Positions 47,526 to 58,887 of a stretch of DNA of 64,000 nt are shown piece after piece. The position numbers and the translations under genes are program-made. Under the pieces are notes generated by a model. It was not told the origin of the DNA. It worked only from the letters and a program-made list of their open reading frames with translations, and made no database searches. Source of the DNA: Blakeslea trispora (lineage: Eukaryota > Mucoromycota > Mucoromycetes > Mucorales > Choanephoraceae). Each line of letters opens with the position of its first letter. Position 1 is the stretch's first letter. The stretch is from positions 806,001-870,000 of the forward strand of contig JAIWNE010000002.1 of NCBI GenBank assembly GCA_025331445.1. The letters run 5' to 3'.

Positions 47526-49219
47526 TTAATTTGCTTCTGCTTCCAGAACAGTACCACGCTTGATCTTACCCCAACCAATAAGACTATAAAGAGAAATCAA
47601 TACACACACACACACAAAAATAAATAAATCAAAAGCTTACCGCCAGTGTCTTTCAATCTTTCTAGAAATAGCCACCTTATCACCAACTTCAGTACAGGTA
47701 GGACCTGTCAAGACAATCTTGGCAAGATCAGCCTTGACACCAACCACACGACCACCAGTGGAGACAGAACCAATGTTCACCAAAAGTAATTCACCCTTAG
47801 TCAACTTGGCAACCTTGGCTTGCTTTTTATCATCTGTCTTGACACCCAACAGACGACGCAACAAGAAATAAGAAATTTCCAATTCTGTATAGATAGAGGG
47901 CAAAGTACCGGGATAACCCAAGACTTGACCAACCAAACGATCACCACGACACAAGGTAGGATCCATTTGAGTACCTACACCGATCAAACCACCGGGAACA
48001 GCAAAGTCCAACTTGTTTGTTTCAGCAGCCAATGTCAAGATCTTGGAGAGGATAGGACGAGCACGAATACGACCTTCAGCATCCTTGATGATCACACCGG
48101 GACGTACTTCAATTTCGTCACCAATCTTCAAGACACCCTTCAAGATAGAACCACCAGCGACACCACCTTGAAGGTTATCGACATCAGCACCAGGTTTGTT
48201 GATATCAAATGAACGAATCACAATCAATCGAGGGACAGCAGCGAAATCACGGACAGGTACGGGAATCTTCTTGGTAATGTATTCGTTGACAGCATCAATG
48301 TTGTACTTGAGTTGGGCAGAGATGGGCACAACAGGGGCGCCATCAGCCACAGTACCCTTGACAAAGGCAAGAATATCTTGATGTTGTTCATGAGCAGCTT
48401 CCTTCTTGACCAGATCAACCTTGTTTTGAAGGATGATGACATGTTCCAGTTTCATGATTTCAATAGCTGCTAAATGTTCAGATGTCTGAGGTTGAGGACA
48501 AGATTCGTTACCGGCAATCAATAACAATGCTGCATCCATAACAGCTGCACCTGATAACATGGTAGTCATCTATACATTCCATACATATAAAAAAAAAGAG
48601 TTAATCTCAAGAGTCGTGTTTCGTGATTTTTTTTTCGTTACAAGAATATCGTGACCAGGACAATCTATAGGATAACAACAAATTGAGTTTCTTGAATACT
48701 AAACATTCACTCTATATTTTACCAACAAATGAAATATGACGAACAAGTTCCATAGTACCACCACAACCAACACGTTCACACATGGGGTTGTCTTCTTTAG
48801 CAGAACCATAAGACTTGTAACAGCCAGGTCTGGGACATTCGGAGTTGGTACACTTGAAAATCTTTGCGTTGGCATAACCCAACTTGATTGTAATGTTTCT
48901 TTCCATTTCATTCTTGAAACGAACAGTCTAAACAGTAGTTGTTGTGTTATTTTCTCGGGCTCTATTCTTTCTTTCACTGTCTTACTTGAACACCAGAAAT
49001 GGCTTTGACGACAGTTGATTTACCGTGAGCTACGTGACCAATAGTACCTAATAAAAAAAAAATTTTTTTTTTCGTTATTACAATATATATTCGCTTTTAA
49101 GCAGAAAAAAGAAGATGTTCTCTCTTTTATATACCAATATTAATGGTAGCTTGCTTGGAAATAACTTCATGAGACAAAGGTGTCAATTTAGTGACATCAA
49201 TTTGTACTGCGTCAGTCAT
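47526..49219 (-). CDS. GCD11: Translation initiation factor eIF2 subunit gamma
   Basis: GTP-binding subunit that carries initiator Met-tRNA to the 40S ribosome. Exons on the minus strand: 49219-49135, 49047-48986, 48927-48723, 48664-48642, 48569-47641, 47583-47526; 1362 nt, 453 aa. GTPase motifs: G1 [17 protein letters not shown]3 DCPGHDIL, G4 NKVDLV, G5 [10 protein letters not shown] zinc-ribbon Cys set lies in the effector region ([26 protein letters not shown]). Beta-barrel domains 2 and 3 follow ([31 protein letters not shown]), ending [18 protein letters not shown]. The G3 motif is encoded almost alone by a 23-nt micro-exon (48642-48664). OST1 ends 194 bp upstream on the same strand. Confidence 0.96.
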
Positions 49220-49413
49220 AGTATCAATTGTTTTTTTTTTTTATAAATTAGACAGAAAAAAAAAAAAGAATAAAAAAAAAATTGAAAAAAAAGGCCCTCT
49301 CAGTCTGAGAGAAAAAAAAAAAGTTACCAGTCACATAAGAAAGGTAAAGCATAATTTTATTTTATTCTGTCTTTGTCTTGACCTATATAACTCAATGAAT
49401 AAAAGACCCTCTT

Positions 49414-51043
49414 TTACTTTTTCTCTTTTCTTACCTTTTCATCACCAATGGTAAATGAGTTTTTACTGATCAAGATGCTGACAACAAATAAACCGAAAAA
49501 TACAGCAGAAGCAACAAGAGGCTTTTGCAAGAGATCCATCAAAGAATAATCATATTCAATCTAACAAAACCATAAGCAATAGTTCATTAAACTCTCTCTC
49601 TCTCTTCCTTTACCTGAATAGGCAGCTCATGTTCCTTGACCACATTGCTCTTTTCCAAGACAACCAAAGTGCGACCAGTAGAATCAAAATAGGTGAAGTG
49701 AGTCTTGATGTCTTGCTTAACATCAAAAGGTGCAGTCACCTTGACATGTTTAGCACCCTCAGGCAAGACAATACGAACCACAGCATGATCCACCGTCATT
49801 TGCTGTAGATTGTCCACAAATTTGACATTCAAAATATATTTACCTGTCTTGGCCTTGTGTACATAACGACTGAGATCAGAATGGAAGCCATAATACCATG
49901 TCGTATTCCAACCACCAAACAAGGGGAATCTCGGTTGAATTTCCAAGACAGCTCGATTGGATTCCACTCTAAAGTGAGAAGTAGACACATTACCTACTTC
50001 ATCACGATAATAAGGATCATGAGCATCCACAGGCAATTGATAGCTTAATCCCTTCCAGACATTGGTTTGTTCATGAATAGGTTGACTCATCATGTATTTG
50101 ACACGGTTGAAATCGGTGTTTAATCTATTGAATGAGTCAATCCTATGCTTATATCTAAATAGATCATATTCATTCACACTTTACTTGGCACCATCATTGC
50201 GTACAGCGTAATGTTCTTCTACAGCCAAATTGTTTCCCCAATGAGACACTTCCAATTCGCGTTCTAATCGAGTAATCGTAATCATGGCCTTTGTGTTCTC
50301 AAAGTGACTGGTGGCCAATTCAAATGAACGAGGGGCTACATCAAAGTAAGGACCATAGATAATCTTGTTATCTTTAGCCTCGCTCTTGTTACCAGCACCT
50401 GTATGACCTACAATACCCTTTGTAGGTGTTCTAAAGGATAGTCATTGAGTCCTGTTATATTGTGTGTGTGCGTGTGTGTGTGTGTGTCTGAACTTACTGA
50501 AGTGTTGTCTTGATTTCTTTAGTGAGGTAAGGAGATAAAAGGTAAGAATTGAATGCATAAACAGTATGTTGTCGTGCCACTTGAGGTAATTTAGCAGGCA
50601 TAGGCTTGACGATATGGGTATAAGTCACTTTAATACCAAGTAAGAGATCATCTTGAGGTTGAACTGCTTCATTCAATGTCACTTTATAGACATTCATACC
50701 ACTTTTGAAGGATGAGCTATCTTGAACATCTACGCGTTTTTCTTTTCTTTACTTACTCTTCCACTTGTTGAAGTACGACATCAAGAGGTGTCTTTTGCTT
50801 TCTTAAAAAGACAGAAATAGATGCTGTGTTATGAGAGACGATGGCAGGTAGATAAAAGTAATAATCAGTTGCTGGTGTGGTGTCTATATTCTTGGCTCGA
50901 ACACCAATATCTTCACGTGCAATGCCACTGTGGATGTCAATCACACGAATTACTTTGGTATTTTCAAATTGAGTAGGGAATGCCCATCCTAAGCTTAAAA
51001 GACAACTTAGTGTCCAAAAGACAAAACGGACAGAAACCATCAT
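49414..51043 (-). CDS. OST1: Oligosaccharyltransferase subunit OST1 (ribophorin I)
   Basis: Component of the ER complex that transfers N-glycans to nascent proteins. Exons: 51043-50757, 50716-50498, 50430-50185, 50154-49614, 49560-49414; 1440 nt, 479 aa. A signal peptide (MMVSVRFVFWTLSCLLSLGW) starts a long lumenal domain with family landmarks: YYFYLPAIVSHNTASISVFL, TITRLERELEVSHWGNNLAV, DPYYRDEVGNVSTSHFRV, PRFPLFGGWNTTWYYGF. One membrane span (PLVASAVFFGLFVVSILI) and a short basic cytosolic tail follow. Two of its introns are extremely short (40 and 30 nt); without them the frame stops, and with them all phases agree. Confidence 0.92.
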
Positions 51044-52586
51044 AAAGTCCTTTATTTCAAGAGTAGAAAAAAAGAAAAAAAAACACACACACACTATCAA
51101 GTTACCAAAAACTATCTCATTCTGGCCAATCAACATCCGACGCACGCTTCTCCGTCTGTAGCCAATTTCTCCTCTCTATCACAGACACACACTCACTCAA
51201 CCAAAAAAGGCAACTTGAACAAGCGGCAGGGCTGTCATGTCTGGGGGAGAGAGAGAAGATTTAAGACAGTTAAGGTTTATGTAACACTTACAACCTTGCT
51301 CATCACGCTTCGCGTGCAGCCAATACACCGCTTCTTGTACAAAATGATGCTGTTTTGTTGTGCAGTTCAGTGTTAGAGTAACTGATGGTTCTTGAGAAAG
51401 CAGGGAGAGTTTGCTGAAAGAGCAAAGTTGTAATTCCGGAAATGGCAATAACAAAGGCAGACAGCTTGTCACGGCCATTCTTGACAGACGGGCATTCAGG
51501 GTTCAAACAATGAAATGCGCCTTTCATTCTGTCAAACAAGTCAGAAAGTCCTCAAAATGCTCAGCCAGAATAATGTTACTCGAGAGCATATCTTTCATTA
51601 ACTCCTCTAATAATGTTCCTTAAATGAAATCCAGCTCTTGTAAGGATTGCAGAGCGTTACTGGCTTCATTTCTGAGACAAAGCTTACTTCGTTAGCTTGA
51701 TTGTCTTGCTCACTTTCGTTTCTTATTTGTAGTCGAACAAGCTTTCAATCACTGTAATTTTCTAGATGAATCTCTTTGGTAGAAGAGAGAAAATTTTGTA
51801 ATATTCTGTTTGAGCCCACTCATCAAAAAATATTGTATGCAAAAGCTTAAATGAGGGACGGTAATAACTACATTTTATTGGCTATCAGTGTCCAATCGTG
51901 TTGCTTATTACCGGCGGAGTAGTCCCCCAGACACAGCAGCCCCGCCAAACAAGCGACTAGGCGCCGTTTGAAATTAAACAAGAACGTTAACAAAAGAAAA
52001 TAGGAAAGCATGAATTCACCGATAAAAGATGTTCATAACCAATGGTACCAGCCTCAGTTCCATGCGAGCTCTATCACTACAAATGTGTATGTGTTTGATA
52101 AAAGAACACTGAATAACTTTCATAATTCTTGAGTCTTTTTTCTTTAATTAATGAAACATTCACTCGTAAATAGTTGAATCATCAAAAGTTGACAAAAAAA
52201 AAAGCAAAGATGATCCGGTAAGAGGTTTTCTTTTTTATGAACTGGTTTTTTTTGCTCACTTTGATATGGTTTCTGAAGACAAGATGGAATTAGAAAACCA
52301 AAAGAAAATACATTCAATTCAAAGTGAAAAAAAAAGGGCTCTCGTTTCCGAGACATCCGAAAATTAGAAAGGTTGAGGAAGAGAGAAATTCCAACGAGTG
52401 GCTTAGCGCAACAAGACACGTCACGAGCTATTTTTTTTTTCTGAATGATCCGGGCGAGGGTATTGGGGGAGAAAGGATAGAATGATGGCGAATGAATATG
52501 AGTGGAAAGTGAGAGAGAAAAAAATTGATCAGACCCGGCAATGGGTGGATTTCCTCCTCTTTTTCCGCTTTTGCAAACAGAACAAT
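51044..52586. other. Divergent promoter region between OST1 and uS14
   Basis: 1.5 kb with no recognised gene. CA/GT microsatellite near 51083-51095, CT/GA runs, and a GC-rich patch at 51910-51965. Short open frames (51411-51623 plus; 51303-51539 minus) overlap each other and have no motif. Confidence 0.45.
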
Positions 52587-53049
52587 ATGGTTCACGCTAA
52601 CGTCTGGAACTCTCACCCCAAGTCCTATGGTAAAGGCTCTCGTCAATGGTAAGTACATGCACCTACGTTTTCTTCTTCACTTCTCTCTTTCTCTTTCTTT
52701 ATGGCTTTCCATCGCGTTGTTCATTTGAGGGTGTTGTGATTTCTTTTTTTTAAAAAAAAGGACATTTTATAAGCCACCCAAAAAATCTATCATTTGAGCC
52801 CACTTTAAGACAAAGAAAGAGAGACAGAGAAAACCATGATGACGATTTGAATAAGAAACTAAAATGATATTGATAGTCGTGTCTGTGCTCACCGTGCTGG
52901 TTTGATCCGCAAGTACAACTTGAACATCTGTCGTCAATGTTTCCGTGAATACGCCAGTGACATTGGTTTCCACAAGGTAAAATGATGGCAAGAAGATGAT
53001 GCTACAAAGTTCTTTATACTCATCTCTTTATCTTACATAGTACCGTTAA
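52587..53049 (+). CDS. RPS29: Small ribosomal subunit protein uS14 (S29)
   Basis: Structural zinc protein of the 40S head. Exons 52587-52648, 52877-52976, 53041-53049 encode 56 aa, the normal length. The sequence reads [20 protein letters not shown], then [20 protein letters not shown], then [16 protein letters not shown]. The two CxxC pairs (CRVC, CRQC) form the zinc ribbon. The last exon codes only YR and the stop. The first intron is 228 bp, the longest intron I can define in this window, as is common for early introns of ribosomal protein genes. Confidence 0.97.
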
Positions 53050-53155
53050 AACGATTCATGTGGTCTAAATGGGGATTGTTTTTTCTCTCTTATAAAGAAA
53101 AAACTTTCTTTCTTTTTTTTTTGTTTGAATAAAACCTGTCCTCTCTCTTTCTTTA

Positions 53156-54354
53156 TTACTTCTTTTGTTGGATTAATTGAGCATTGATAGCACTAAGGAT
53201 GGAATGCATTGTTTCTAGATGAGGCACTTGCACACCTTTTGCCTTGGCTCTCTTTAAAGGAGTACCGAGAATGACTTCTACTTCCATTGGACTTTGACGT
53301 TCTCTATCTAATTGCCTATATAACAGATTAAAATATCATCCTATCAGAATAAACAGAGATAGAGACATACATGGAAGGCTTATAGTTTTGTGCTGTAGCT
53401 TTTGTCCTAGCAATCATGGTGTCCATTTCAGCATCATGGTCAAAGCCATATCCATGGGCATTAGCTGCATCAATAACTTCGCTCATCACATGACGAATTA
53501 CGTTCATAGCTTCTGCATTGTTTAAACATTCAGTTGTATTCATGCCTGTGGTTGCACAGACAGAAGAAAAGGCAGTGTTCCTTTATCATGATTAAAAAAA
53601 ACAGATAGAGATGGAAATGAGTTTTTTTCTTACCAAAAGAGTTTTTGCCAACGTACTCGTTCTACATCCTCTACAATAGATACATCCACATCACCTTGTT
53701 GAAGTAATTTGATGAATGCTTCACGTTGTGCATCAGCATTTGTCTTTGCAGCCAAGTATTTACCAATCACCAAGGTTTCCTTGCCCACCATAGAGATCTG
53801 ACCGAGACCCGTTTGAGAGGTCCCGATATAGGCTACGATGGATACCATAGGGTTATTGGGAAACCTGTCTGTGATGGGCTCTTCTATACCGAGACCATTT
53901 TGAATCAAGACAATGGTTGTCTTTTCAGAGACAGCAGGTGCAATGATATCAGCTACATTGTAACATTCGGGAAGTGCCTTCATGGTCACCAAGATATAAT
54001 CAAATACAGTATCCGCACAATCTTCTACATAACGCACCACTAGAAATAATACATTAGATCTCTCTTTCTCTTTCTCTTTGTTTCCTTTCTCTTACCTCGA
54101 TGAGGATGAAAGATTTCTTTGCCAAATTTAGCAGAATCAATATCAAATCCATGTTCCTTGACAGTCTGATAATTGGAACGACATACAGTAGTGACATCAC
54201 AACTTTTAGAAAGTCGCCATGAGTAAATAGCACCTACAGCACCTGTACCCACTTTTGTTTGAAGAGAAATTAGAGAGGCATTTAGTAAGTGTTTATATTA
54301 TTCAAGCCTAAAGTTTCTTTCTATACCATTCAATACTTTAGGTCGAGGAGACAT
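53156..54354 (-). CDS. 2-dehydropantoate 2-reductase (ketopantoate reductase)
   Basis: NADPH-dependent reductase of the ApbA/PanE family, making pantoate for coenzyme A. Exons 54354-54327, 54251-54096, 54039-53634, 53580-53371, 53315-53156; 960 nt, 319 aa. The N-terminal Rossmann motif VGTGAVGAIYSWRLS spans intron 1. Next come TVCRSNY, VTMKALPE (catalytic Lys region), VLIQNGLGIEEPI (Asn), the family block RWQKLFWNTAFSSVCATTG (KxxxN with the catalytic Lys), and the final QSPMEVEVILGTPLKRAKA with the conserved Glu/Gly. Some fungal members act on other alpha-keto acids, so the substrate is probable, not proven. It converges on uS14 with 106 bp between stops. Confidence 0.9.
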
Positions 54355-55260
54355 TATTATAGTAAAACAAAGAGATACGCCATTTCGCACAAATACAGAG
54401 CCCCGCCCAATTGGAATCGAATCGGGGCTTAAATAATTTTTTCTTGTCATTGTTCCGTGCTGAGTTAAAAATCTAGTTCACTGCTATTGTAAGATCAAGC
54501 AAGTTTCTCATAAAGTCAATTCAATTACACTTTCTATTGTTCGCTTCAAATGGAGCAGGAGAGGGGAAGAAATAAGAGAGAGTTTAAAACCAGGTTCTGA
54601 AGAAGGAAATGGCAAGGAGCCTTTTGATACCAAACCGTGAGAGCTTGTAAAGGAATTGAGAGCGACCAGGTAGAATGATGTGAATCTGGAGTGAGTGTGT
54701 TTTAAAATCGGATAGAGGAACTATACCGCTACAGTTCAACTTCTTTGATCCAAGCTGACCTACTGTTTTCATTTCTTTTTCTATATAAACTTTATAGAGC
54801 ACTTTCCTGTCTTGCAACTATATAATGATTGCTCTCTAAAGTTCAAAAGCTTTGTTCTTCTGTGTTCACATACACTAGCCTAATCTTTGTATTGTCAATT
54901 TCCTTTTTTGTGTGTGTATGAATGTCTCGCTCTCTCTAGAAAAGAGCGTGATTCACTAGCTCTTTGATCCCCTTTGGTCGTGTAAGAAAAAAAAAGTGTC
55001 ACCCTTACAGTGGAATTAGATCCTTAAAGCCATACAATTTTAGGTTTTCCTGTGCTCTTCTCTTTTTTGTGCCCAATGCAAACAACTTTGAATTTGTGAA
55101 AACAACCTCTTTAGAACGGCACAGTTGTGCAATTGGTTTTTCAAGTGTGGTACCTTCTTTTTTTTTATGTGCTTTCTCTTTCTGAAAATGTGCAGTAGAG
55201 AAGAAGGAATGAATGCTGACTTTTAATTTGTGTGCGATTTTCTTCAAAAAAAAAAAGGGC
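54355..55260. other. Intergenic region, no gene seen
   Basis: 0.9 kb. A short GC-rich inverted element (agccccg at 54401-54407 and cggggct at 54422-54428, loop 14) lies near the reductase start; it does not fold as a tRNA. Open frames here lack coding features. Confidence 0.45.
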
Positions 55261-56360
55261 CTAATCTACATCATCCATATATTCAACAGAATGATGTGGT
55301 GTAGCTAATGTGTGTCGACTAAATAATAATATCATACATAAGCGAAAAGAGAAGCAATTCTGAATGTTTCAATGTTACCATATTGGGCAAGATGAATTGA
55401 TTTTGAGCCACTGTCTAATACAGACAGAATGATATTCATGGTGACATGGTAGCTCTGTCAATTCAAGCTGATCATCATAATCCTCGGTACAGATGGTACA
55501 TTCATCTAGATATACAAAATACATGTCAAATTGTCATTCTCTCTCTCTCTTTCCTCATCTTGTTTACTTGAACCATTCAATAGTTCTTGTGGAGACAACA
55601 TTCTTCTTTTGAGAGTAGCCAACTGTGATTCAGTAGCACCTGTTGTATGACTTTCAGCAGTAAATTGAGTGACATAAAAACTAAATAGAAGGCTTTAAGA
55701 AAACCATTTTTTTCGCTTTCTCTCTCTCTCTCATAAGCAATTACTGGTATAATTGTCGAATCAATGTTTCGGATGCATCATCAATAGTATCAAGCCTTAG
55801 GCGTTCCCGGATAATATAAAACATATGGTCATCATGGTCATCTATTTCCCTCAAAAATCTAGGATCTTCATCTTCATCATATAATTCCATACTATCGATA
55901 TCTGAATGATACAGAATAGGAGGTCCTTCACTATCATAAGCATCGGATTCTTCAAATCCAGGCATAAACGATGTCTCATCATCCTCTTCTATTAAAAATG
56001 CAGGATCTTCATCTTCTTCATACAATTCTGTACTATCAATATCTGAATGGTAGAAGATAGGAGGTCCTTCACTATCATAAGCGTCTGATTCTTCAAATAT
56101 CAAAAATGGTTCATCACGATCAAAGAAGCCATCCATGCGTTCTCTCATTGGACCAATCACACGAAACATCAGGTCTTCTTCTTCTATTTCTTGGTCGCTT
56201 TCAAAGACAAGTTCACGCTATCCATTGTTGATATAAGGTCTTTATAATATTTAAAATCTATTCATTTTACTTGATCCAATATATGACATGATCCACACAC
56301 TCGTACACCACTCACAATAGCAATGACTCGATGGCAATAAGCACACGATCCAAAGCGCAT
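55261..56360 (-). CDS. RING-H2 finger protein, probable E3 ubiquitin ligase
   Basis: Exons 56360-56271, 56217-55745, 55680-55568, 55505-55379, 55318-55261; 861 nt, 286 aa. The N-terminus has a small zinc-ribbon-like module (SCAYCHR ... RVCGSCH), common in RNF115/126-like proteins. The middle is strongly acidic and contains two copies of a 47-residue unit beginning FEESDAYDSEGPP (55957-56097 and 55816-55956). The C-terminus is a RING-H2: ECTICTEDYDD, LPCHHEYHSVCIRQWLK, SSCPIC, with the last Cys made by splicing (TG joined to T). The start codon is 121 bp from that of FIS1 on the other strand. Substrate unknown. Confidence 0.85.
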
Positions 56361-56481
56361 ATTAATAGATAAGAAAATGATTAAATGAAAATAAAAAATA
56401 AAAATAAAAAAGAGAGTGAATGCGTCACCCTCTTCTCTCTTTCTCTCTCTTTCTCTTTTTTTATTTATTTATTTGTAACAA
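56361..56481. promoter_or_regulatory. Compact bidirectional promoter, RING gene and FIS1
   Basis: The two divergent start codons (ATG at 56360 minus, ATG at 56482 plus) are separated by only 121 bp, which must hold both 5' leaders. It includes an aaaataaaaataaaaa block on one side and CT/T-rich runs (56428-56472) on the other. Promoter function is inferred from position alone. Confidence 0.6.
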
Positions 56482-57103
56482 ATGAAACCTGTTTCTACAC
56501 CTCTAATACAAGATGCTCAAACTGCACTTAGTCCAGCCGAGCTTGAGGTAAAGAAAAGGAATGGAAGCACTTTGTATATACTGACACTTGAGGAAATAAG
56601 GTACTACGAAGACAATATATCAAAGAAGGCGAATATGTCACCATTCAGACAAAGTTCAACTATGCATGGGGTCTGATCAAATCCACTCAACCTGATCACT
56701 TGGAACTCGGCATCAAGTTATTAACAGGTAAACTATAACAAGAGACAGAGTGCCTCGGACTTGTAATAACAACAATAGAAATCTATACGGACGCACCCGA
56801 GAGAAGAAGAGAATGCTTGTATTTCTTGGCTGTCGGCAACTTTAAACTCTCTGATTATTCGGAAGCCAGACGCTTTAATGACCAACTCTTAAAGCTTGAG
56901 CCCCGTAATGATCAAGCACTTGCTTTAAAACAATTGATTGATGATAAAGTGTCTACAGGTAAGACATATAAAAAAAAGCAACTATTTGGATGAACCTCTT
57001 TTCTAACAATACAATAGAGGGTGTCATTGGTTTAGCTATTGTGAGTGGTGTTGTAGCAGTAGGTGCTGCTTTAGTGGCTGCTGTTGTAAAGAGATCAAAA
57101 TAA
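56482..57103 (+). CDS. FIS1: Mitochondrial fission protein Fis1
   Basis: Tail-anchored outer-membrane adaptor for the dynamin-like fission machinery, also on peroxisomes. Exons 56482-56547, 56601-56727, 56779-56958, 57018-57103; 459 nt, 152 aa, the usual length. The TPR-like core includes [58 protein letters not shown] and [18 protein letters not shown]. The C-terminal anchor [20 protein letters not shown] ends in the basic VVKRSK, the typical targeting tail. All introns are GT-AG with matching phase. Confidence 0.95.
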
Positions 57104-57496
57104 AAAAAATTCATGGAGCTTTAAAAAAAAAAATTAAGTGATTTATGCAACTTTTTTTTTTTTAATTTTTGGAATTTATTTAAGCACTAGTAAAAGTGAG
57201 AAAAAGCATACTCATTACTTTACCCTCCCTTTTCAAGTGATTGATAAACACATTATTTCTCTTTAAGTGATATTGTTCATTTTAATGATTTGTATCTCAG
57301 TTGTCAAAAACAACAAATCATCACCGGAATAGCTTGTTCCGTATTTCTGTGTATCATAGCAACAAAAGACAAGCTAGAATAGTTTATAAAGAAGAGGAGA
57401 GAGATTCATTGTTTTAAAGATCCTTTTTATTATTTTAATTTGATTTTCTTTTTTTTTATTTCATTTATTAATTTTTTAAAAAACCCAAAAAAAAAA
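57104..57496. other. Short intergenic region before the SET-like gene
   Basis: No gene. T-rich near 57150-57170 (end of FIS1) and T/A-rich at 57420-57495 (leader of the next gene). Confidence 0.5.
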
Positions 57497-58603
57497 ATGC
57501 CAAATAGTGCACCTGCCACACCACCCGAAGAAGACTCTTTAAAGCGTACATTTTACCAGATGGAGAGACCCAACATGGTGGAGGCATACAAGCGAAAGCG
57601 ACTCACGCGTATGAACTCTGCTAACCAACAACCTCGTTGGCATAATCAGTCCTATATGCTATTTTTGGCTCTTAGACAACATGCTGAAACATCCATGGCA
57701 CGCACGGATCTGATTAAATCAGCTCTTTCATTAGATAAAAAGATCAGTGAAGAACGTTCTTTACCAAGAGTATTTCGAGGAAAGGTAAAATAAAGAATAA
57801 CACTATAAGAAGAAAAAAGAAAACTAAAGCCTTTCATTACAAAACAGACACCCATGAATTCAGCCTCGGCCATCTTGACCAACAATTCAGATCGTTATTT
57901 CATAGCATTCAAGCCTGAAGGAAGTCGTTCCATGCACTTTAAACTATCATTCGAACCAGGCAACTTTGAAAGTGCATTCAGTGAATACAAGGAATGGCAA
58001 AACAGATTGGCTCATCAGGATTGGCCTGTCTATTTTCAGAGTTGTAAAAAGAAACAACAACAAAAAGTCATGTCGATTGAAAACCTTGTTCAGGATCTAC
58101 AAGTCAAGCAATACCCTACTGAGTTTGATGAGTTCATGGCCAACCGTAAAAGAAGATGCCCTACACCTCATCTGCCAGAAAACGCACCCAAGTCATGGCA
58201 TGAGTTGATGTCCATATCCCATCATGGCCTCAGAGCCAAACGAAAATTACCTAAAAATATACCCTTAGGGTTCTATTTTGGTGTGCCCATGACAGAGGAT
58301 GAATTCGATTCACTCAAGGACGGCTTAGGCAAAGCATCCGAGATGGCTGTCATGTATCGAAAAACAGTCATTGATCCAACGGATAGTCAAGGAGAGCTAT
58401 ATTTAGATCCTCTGCTAGGTGAGCCATTATGTCCCTTTCATGTAGTTCGAGAGACATCAATACGAGAGAAGGCCAATATTCTGTTTTATGAAGGCGAGAC
58501 AGTGAATCAGATTGTCTGTTGGACGAAACGAGATATTGATGAGGATGAAGAACTTTTGGTTTATAGCACAGAATTAAACAATTCACAAAATACCCAACCA
58601 TAG
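57497..58603 (+). CDS. SET-domain-like protein
   Basis: Two exons, 57497-57784 and 57848-58603, encode 347 aa. The N-terminal 190 residues are basic and hydrophilic with no clear domain. The C-terminal half reads like a divergent SET fold: HHGLRAKRKLPKNIPLGFYF (SET-N turn GLxA and the GxYxG-like strand), a helical insert (DEFDSLKDGLGKASEMAVMY), LCPFHVVRETSIREKANILF in the place of the RFxNHSCxPN motif, and TKRDIDEDEELLVYS as the GEELxxxY end. The canonical NHxC is not present, so catalysis is uncertain. Similar large SET-like families occur in Mucorales. It converges with the aldo/keto reductase, 67 bp between stop codons. Confidence 0.7.
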
Positions 58604-58670
58604 GAGGATTGTTTAAAGAAAGCCTTGGCTTAATAGTAAAGCAATAAAAAAAAATCAATGTTGTTTTCTT

Positions 58671-58845
58671 TTACATTGGAATAAGGGCACGAGGAGTATA
58701 GAGTGCTTCAAGATAATCCATGTCTTCTTGATTGAGTTGGATGGATAAGGCACCTATCAGATCATCCAGATAAGATGCTTGACTGATACCAATAATAGGA
58801 CAAGTGATGGCTGGCTTATGCAAGATCCAAGCTAAAGCAATCTAA

Positions 58846-58887
<42 letters not shown>

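Noticed and set aside
47820..48381. Plus-strand open frames of up to 130 codons across the eIF2-gamma gene
   Set aside because: They are antisense shadows of the strongly biased, highly conserved minus-strand exon and have no motif.
50717..50756. Frameshift mutation in OST1
   Set aside because: A first attempt with a nearer acceptor gave a frame error, but the gatag acceptor 13 nt further on restores the frame through the whole gene.
54401..54428. GC-rich inverted repeat resembling a tRNA end
   Set aside because: No cloverleaf, no A-box, and the T-arm consensus does not fit.
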